Shown here: positions 60,161-64,000 of the stretch, in pieces
Layout: the number at the start of each line of letters is the position of its first letter
Numbering within the stretch: position 1 is the stretch's first letter
Assembly: GCF_000716605.1 (NCBI RefSeq)
Contig: NZ_JNXE01000025.1
Coordinates: 86,730-150,729, forward strand
Length of the DNA: 64,000 nt
DNA from: Streptomyces sp. NRRL F-525
GTDB taxonomy: Bacteria; Actinomycetota; Actinomycetes; Streptomycetales; Streptomycetaceae
Reading direction: 5' to 3'
Made by a program: the position numbers and the translations under genes
The notes under the pieces: model-generated
What the model was told of the DNA's origin: nothing
Database searches by the model: none
What the model saw: only the letters and a program-made list of their open reading frames with translations

Positions 60161-60693
60161 AGCGGCAGCCCGCTCGTGTCGAGCTTCCAGGTGCCCAGGT
60201 CGGTAGCCACGGCGACCGTGCTGCCGTAGGGCAGGTGCAGCCGGTTCTCGTACGCCGGGCGCCCCTCGCGCCCACCGATCTGCCACTGGTACGTCCACGT
60301 GCCGTCGCGCGGGTCGACGATCAGGTAGCGGGGGATGCCCATGGCCGGGTAGTCGTGGCCCTTGGCGTCGTAGTCGGTGCCGGCGGTCGACGGGGAGACG
60401 ATCTCGATGGCCAGCAAGGGCACGGCCCCGCCGTTGGTGACGACGAGGTCGGGAACGCGCAGCTTGCCGAGGACGTCATCACCGATGTCGGCGGCCTCCA
60501 GGACACCGACACCGTCCGGAACCTGCGAGGCGAGTTGATCACGTAGATCCGCGGTCGTGATCTGGTGCCGACGGCAGGGGCTCATCGTCATGAGGAACGC
60601 TCCGCCGCTGATCTCCGGGTGCGTGACACCCGGCGGCGGCGTGTAGTGCTCGCGCAGCTCACGCAGCCGCTGGTAAAAAGCCTGCTCGGTCAT
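60124..60693 (-). CDS. Uma2-family (PD-(D/E)xK) putative endonuclease
   Basis: 189 aa. Nuclease-fold motifs: PEISGGAFLMTMSP near the N-terminus, VPDLVVTN (catalytic Asp region), LAIEIVSPSTAGTDYDAKGHDYPAMGIPRYLIVDP with Glu-x-Ser and Lys. Uma2 proteins are numerous in Streptomyces and cyanobacteria with unproven role. Single gene; its 3' end overlaps the truncated secreted gene. Confidence 0.92.
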   Translation of the reverse strand: MTEQAFYQRLRELREHYTPPPGVTHPEISGGAFLMTMSPCRRHQITTADLRDQLASQVPDGVGVLEAADIGDDVLGKLRVPDLVVTNGGAVPLLAIEIVSPSTAGTDYDAKGHDYPAMGIPRYLIVDPRDGTWTYQWQIGGREGRPAYENRLHLPYGSTVAVATDLGTWKLDTSGLPLYSRKDMMLPPE

Positions 60694-60738
60694 ACCGCCG
60701 TCTCCTTCCGGGCAGTACGACCGAGCGTAGCCGTCCCG

Positions 60739-61524
60739 TCACATGTCCGACGACCCCGGCAGGTCCGTCCGCTCCCGCACCGGCTGGTTCGTCATCGCGT
60801 CCTGGCGGCCCGACTGGTAGGCCGTGAGGCTGCCCTTCGCGTTGGTGGTCTCGCGTTCCGCCGCCATCAGCATGCGTTCCATGCGCTGGCGCATCGGGGT
60901 GATCATGCCGCCGCCGACGCCGACGATCAGGATGCCGGCGGCGGTCGCGAGGGCCGCGTAGAGGACCGGCTGGGTGACCGAGGTGGCGATGCCCGCCTGG
61001 CCGAGGGCCGCGATCACGCCGAGCGCCATGATGCAGGCCCAGACGATGGTCGCGAGCATCTTGCCGTACGACATGGAGGAGAGGGCGCTGCCCACGATGC
61101 CGCGGACCGCGTTGGCGATGGCCATCGCGACGACCACGAGGACGACCGCGACGATGCCGCGCGGGAGCCAGGCGACGATGCCGTTGATCATCGTGCTGAC
61201 CGGGTTGGAGCCGAAGACGCCGAGCGCGAGCTGGAGGGTGATCAGCATCAGCGCGTAGTAGACGATCTTGCAGACGATGCCGGTCATGTCGTACTTGGAG
61301 TCCCGCAAGTACCGTTCCGTACCGGCCCGTTCGGAGAGTTTCTCCGAGCCGACCTTGCGCAGCACCCGGTCCAGGACGCGGGCGATCATCTTCGACACGA
61401 ACCAGCCGATGGCCAGGATGACCAGGAAGCCGACGAGCTTCGGCACGAACTGCGCGACCTTCGACCAGGCGTCGTTCAGCCCCTGGGTGAAGTTGATGGC
61501 GAGGGTGGCTTCGGGAACAGCCAT
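60739..61524 (-). CDS. Mechanosensitive-channel-like membrane protein
   Basis: 261 aa, four or five helices. Contains the conserved TM-helix repeats of the family twice (LVGFLVILAIGWFVSKMIARVLDRVLRKVG and GIVAVVLVVVAMAIANAVRGIVG), but no complete MscS beta domain. The charged C-terminal tail of about 50 residues is cytoplasmic. ATG 61524 has AAGGAAG upstream. Probably an osmotic-stress channel or relative. Confidence 0.85.
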   Translation of the reverse strand: MAVPEATLAINFTQGLNDAWSKVAQFVPKLVGFLVILAIGWFVSKMIARVLDRVLRKVGSEKLSERAGTERYLRDSKYDMTGIVCKIVYYALMLITLQLALGVFGSNPVSTMINGIVAWLPRGIVAVVLVVVAMAIANAVRGIVGSALSSMSYGKMLATIVWACIMALGVIAALGQAGIATSVTQPVLYAALATAAGILIVGVGGGMITPMRQRMERMLMAAERETTNAKGSLTAYQSGRQDAMTNQPVRERTDLPGSSDM

Positions 61525-61664
61525 GGGCGGCACTTCCTTCGGTGGGTCCTAGTGGGTACTACCGGCCCCCTTGTTTCTTCGTTCCTCATCAGTGGAGCAG
61601 CGCCGTGCGGACGTGGCCGCGTGAGCTGGGCCGTACGGGTGAACAGCGCCCCGGCCCGCCGTCC

Positions 61665-63965
61665 TCAGCAGATACGGCGGTACGGCGCGTCCGGTACGTA
61701 GGTGCGCCACTGCGCCCTGGTCAGCTCCGCGTTGCCGGTGCGCGCGCAGATCCGTGCCAGGGCCCGGGCGGGGTCCACGACGTAGCGCTGGAGCGGGACG
61801 TGGGCGCTGCCGGCGTAGACCGTGGTGCCGTCGGGGCTGAAGGCGAGGGATGTGATCGCCTCGCCCGGGGTCGTCAACGGGGCGCTGCTGAGCGGCTGTT
61901 GGGTGGCCACGTCCCAGAGTTGCAGGCTGCCGCCGTCGCCGCCGACCGCGAGGGTACGGCCGTCGGGGCTGAAGGCTACGGCCGAGACGCCTTCCGGGGC
62001 GGTGCCGAAGAGGGAGGTGCCGAGGGTGGGGGTGCCGATCGCGGCGGGGAAGACGTTGCGCAGGATGCCGTCGCGGTGGCGCAGTTCTCCGTCCCACAGG
62101 TCGACCCGGCCCGTCTGGTCGCCGACCGCCAGCGTGGAGCCGTCGGGGCTGAAGGCGAGCGCGCCGATCTCGCCGCCCTGCACGAGGTCGTGCCCGCTGG
62201 AACGGCCCGAGGGCGACCGGGCCACCCTGCCCTCGCCGACCAGCACCCGGCCGTCCGGGCGGACGGCGAGGTGGCTGCCGGTGACACCGGTGAGGACCGC
62301 CGTCCTGCGTCCGCGCGCGAAGTCCCAGGTCTCGTCGGCGAGTTCACCGATGGCGGGGGTCCGGACGGCGTAGAGGGCGTGACCGCCGTCCGGCCCGAGC
62401 GTGACCGCGAGGACCGCTCCGCCGGGCAGGTCGAGCGTGGCCAGGGGCCGCCGGTGCGTCACGTCCCACACCCGGAACGGCTGCGCCACCGCGGTGCGGC
62501 CCGGCGCCGAGACGCCGTACGCGAACCGGGTGCCGTCCGGGCCGAAGGCCATCAGGGGGAGGGTGTCGGCGGGGACGGTCGGGAGGGCGGGGTCGGCGGA
62601 GACGGGGACGGGGACGGGCGGGAAGGTGTGGCGGAGGCGGCCGGTCGAGGTGTCGTAGAGGCGGAAGAGGTAGTGGTCGCCGGTGCGGTGGGTGGTGGCG
62701 TAGGTGGTGCCGTCGGGGCTGAGGCGGACGTCGTCGAGGGCGGTGGGGCGCCAGGCGGGGGTGACCGCCTCGCCCAGGTCGAGGGTGTGGACGGTGCCGC
62801 TCTCCAGGTACCGCAGGGTGTGGCCGTCGCGGTCCCAGACGAGGCCGCCGTAGAGGTGCTGGTTGTCGAGGGCGTGGCGGAAGACGGGGGTGGTGGGGGT
62901 GGGGTTCGTGAGCCGCCAGACGCGGAGTTCGGAGCCGTCCGCTGTCGCCATGAAGGTGGCGTCCGGGCTGAAGGACGCGTACTGCACGCCGAGGTCGGGG
63001 AGGTCGGCCACCTCGCGGCCGGTCGTGGTGTTCCAGACGCGTGGTCCGGTGCGGGTGGCGGCGGCCAGGCGGTCACCGGTCAGGGTGAGGAAGGTGGAAT
63101 CGGCGTCGCAGAGGACGGGGGTTTGCTGCCAAGTCCCTTTCAGCTGAGTGGAGTTGACCGTGTTCCACACGTGTACGGTGCCCGCCTCGCAGGCCGCCGC
63201 CGTACGGCCGTCCGGGCTGACGGCGGTGAGGTCCGCGCCTGGCGCCCGCGCGTCGAAGGTGATGTGGCCGTCGGTGACCGAGCGGAGGCGGAGGTGGTCG
63301 CCCTCGGTGGTGAGGAGGGTGTGGGCGTCGGCGGTGAAGTGGGGGGTGCCGGTGTCGGGCAGGGCGGGGGTGTCTGTCCAGTGCCGGGTGGTGGTGTTCC
63401 AGAGGTGGAGCGTGCCGGTGGCGTCCGTGACTTCGAGGAGGTGTCCGGAGGGGGCGGTGTCGGTGATCGTGCCGTCGGGGATGCGGCCTGATGCGGTGGC
63501 TCGGTGGGTGGTGACGTTCCAGGTGTGCCAGGTGTTGCCGGATGCGCCTAGCAGGGTGCGGCCGTTGTCGGTGAGCATTCGTCGGGGGTTGTCGCCTGGT
63601 ACGGGGTCGGTGAAGGCGTCTGTCTCTGGTTGGGCGAGTGAGGCGAGGAGGGCGTGGCGGGTTTCTGGCAGGTGGTCTGTTTGCCAGGCTGCTGCGCCTA
63701 GTTGGAGGGCGGTGTGGGGGTCGGTGGTGCGGAGGGCGTCGGCTACGTCGGCTACTCGGCGGGCTGCGGTTTGAATGCGTTGGCGTTCGTTGTCGTTCCG
63801 TTCGTGGCACACCGCGATGGTTGTCAGGGTGGCTATGGCCAGGACGATGGAGAGGGAGGCGGTGAGGAGGCGGTGGCGTCTGCTTGTTCGGGTGGCTGTG
63901 CGGTGTTCGGCTGCGCGGGCGGCGAGGGCGGTGGTGAGGAAGGCGTGTTCGGGGGTGGTCAGGGG
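61665..63965 (-). CDS. WD40-repeat protein, C-terminal part of an nSTAND-type NTPase
   Basis: 767 codons are readable before the contig breaks. From the N-terminal side: LTTPEHAFLTTALAARAAEHRTATR, a membrane helix (LLTASLSIVLAIATLTTIAV), a helical DTPL-like linker (TDPHTALQLGAAAWQ), then about twelve WD40-type blades (for example GALAFSPDGSTLAVGDQTGRVDLWD, TSLAFSPDGTTVYAG), and the closing ICARTGNAELTRAQWRTYVPD typical of these proteins. The NTPase and N-terminal HTH or peptidase domain expected upstream are lost at the contig end. The apparent start at 63980 is encoded by adapter sequence, not by the organism. Confidence 0.88.
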   Translation of the reverse strand, partial: PLTTPEHAFLTTALAARAAEHRTATRTSRRHRLLTASLSIVLAIATLTTIAVCHERNDNERQRIQTAARRVADVADALRTTDPHTALQLGAAAWQTDHLPETRHALLASLAQPETDAFTDPVPGDNPRRMLTDNGRTLLGASGNTWHTWNVTTHRATASGRIPDGTITDTAPSGHLLEVTDATGTLHLWNTTTRHWTDTPALPDTGTPHFTADAHTLLTTEGDHLRLRSVTDGHITFDARAPGADLTAVSPDGRTAAACEAGTVHVWNTVNSTQLKGTWQQTPVLCDADSTFLTLTGDRLAAATRTGPRVWNTTTGREVADLPDLGVQYASFSPDATFMATADGSELRVWRLTNPTPTTPVFRHALDNQHLYGGLVWDRDGHTLRYLESGTVHTLDLGEAVTPAWRPTALDDVRLSPDGTTYATTHRTGDHYLFRLYDTSTGRLRHTFPPVPVPVSADPALPTVPADTLPLMAFGPDGTRFAYGVSAPGRTAVAQPFRVWDVTHRRPLATLDLPGGAVLAVTLGPDGGHALYAVRTPAIGELADETWDFARGRRTAVLTGVTGSHLAVRPDGRVLVGEGRVARSPSGRSSGHDLVQGGEIGALAFSPDGSTLAVGDQTGRVDLWDGELRHRDGILRNVFPAAIGTPTLGTSLFGTAPEGVSAVAFSPDGRTLAVGGDGGSLQLWDVATQQPLSSAPLTTPGEAITSLAFSPDGTTVYAGSAHVPLQRYVVDPARALARICARTGNAELTRAQWRTYVPDAPYRRIC

Positions 63966-64000
63966 CTGTCTCTTATACACATCTGACGCTGCCGACGAAG
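63966..64000. other. Nextera transposase adapter (sequencing artefact)
   Basis: Bases 63966-63984 are the Tn5 mosaic end CTGTCTCTTATACACATCT, followed by GACGCTGCCGACGA (63985-63998), the rest of the reverse-complemented Nextera read-1 adapter; the final AG would begin the index. This is untrimmed library adapter and marks the end of the contig. Confidence 0.98.

Noticed and set aside
63966..63980. N-terminal M-Y-K-R-Q of the last minus-strand frame
   Set aside because: Encoded by the Nextera mosaic end, so not part of the organism's gene.

Overview
The window is high-GC DNA (third codon positions almost always G or C, frequent GTG starts, ATGA/GTGA stop-start overlaps) with gene families typical of Streptomyces: DUF397 and XRE-DUF5753 pairs, a DUF6479-like protein, a LAETG sortase substrate, PknB-type kinase, CUT1 sugar importers and a Tat-exported cholesterol oxidase. 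It is chromosomal in character; no rRNA, tRNA, CRISPR array or complete mobile element was recognised. The right end is a contig end: the last 35 bases are Nextera sequencing adapter, so the final gene really stops at 63965.

Layout. 1-5802: a sugar-acid catabolic operon (solute-binding protein, two permeases, KDPG aldolase, KDG kinase, lactonase-fold protein). 5821-10878: small regulator/enzyme pairs (NmrA-like reductase with HxlR, alpha/beta hydrolase with TetR, a secreted lipase). 10882-14675: a receptor-like Ser/Thr kinase and a cholesterol-oxidase-like GMC enzyme. 14684-20678: a compact minus-strand biosynthetic cluster with a KASIII, an ACP, a KASII-type ketosynthase, a second KASIII, a fused carboxymuconolactone-decarboxylase/ferredoxin protein and a P450. 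20.7-23.1 kb: a regulator remnant, an XRE-TPR regulator and three tightly coupled tiny genes. 23.2-30.3 kb: a monooxygenase, membrane proteins, and secreted RTX-like and propeller proteins. 30.4-38.0 kb: TetR with an FAD monooxygenase, a two-component system and membrane proteins. 38.0-43.9 kb: dipeptidase, amino-acid permease and ThrE-type exporter sharing a divergent region with twin palindromes. 43.9-46.4 kb: a HATPase/XRE/DUF397 set, an AhpD-like protein and a CdaR remnant. 46.5-55.1 kb: DUF4142 protein, GH13 glucosidase, sortase substrate, nucleoside hydrolase, a short threonyl-tRNA synthetase with an apparent Thr attenuator, a DJ-1 protein, a 96-bp repeat array and lipoproteins. 55.1-64.0 kb: a TIGR03943/permease pair, XRE regulators, DUF397, a truncated secreted gene, a Uma2 nuclease, a mechanosensitive-type channel and a WD40 protein cut by the contig end.

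The most notable observations are (i) a classical attenuator (three consecutive Thr codons, mutually exclusive stems, terminator) in front of an editing-domain-less ThrRS; (ii) the ketosynthase-rich cluster lacking a chain-length factor and reductive enzymes, including an unusual decarboxylase-like/[3Fe-4S] ferredoxin fusion beside a P450; and (iii) several well-formed palindromes in divergent promoter regions. Functional assignments come from motif recognition by eye; no database search was run.
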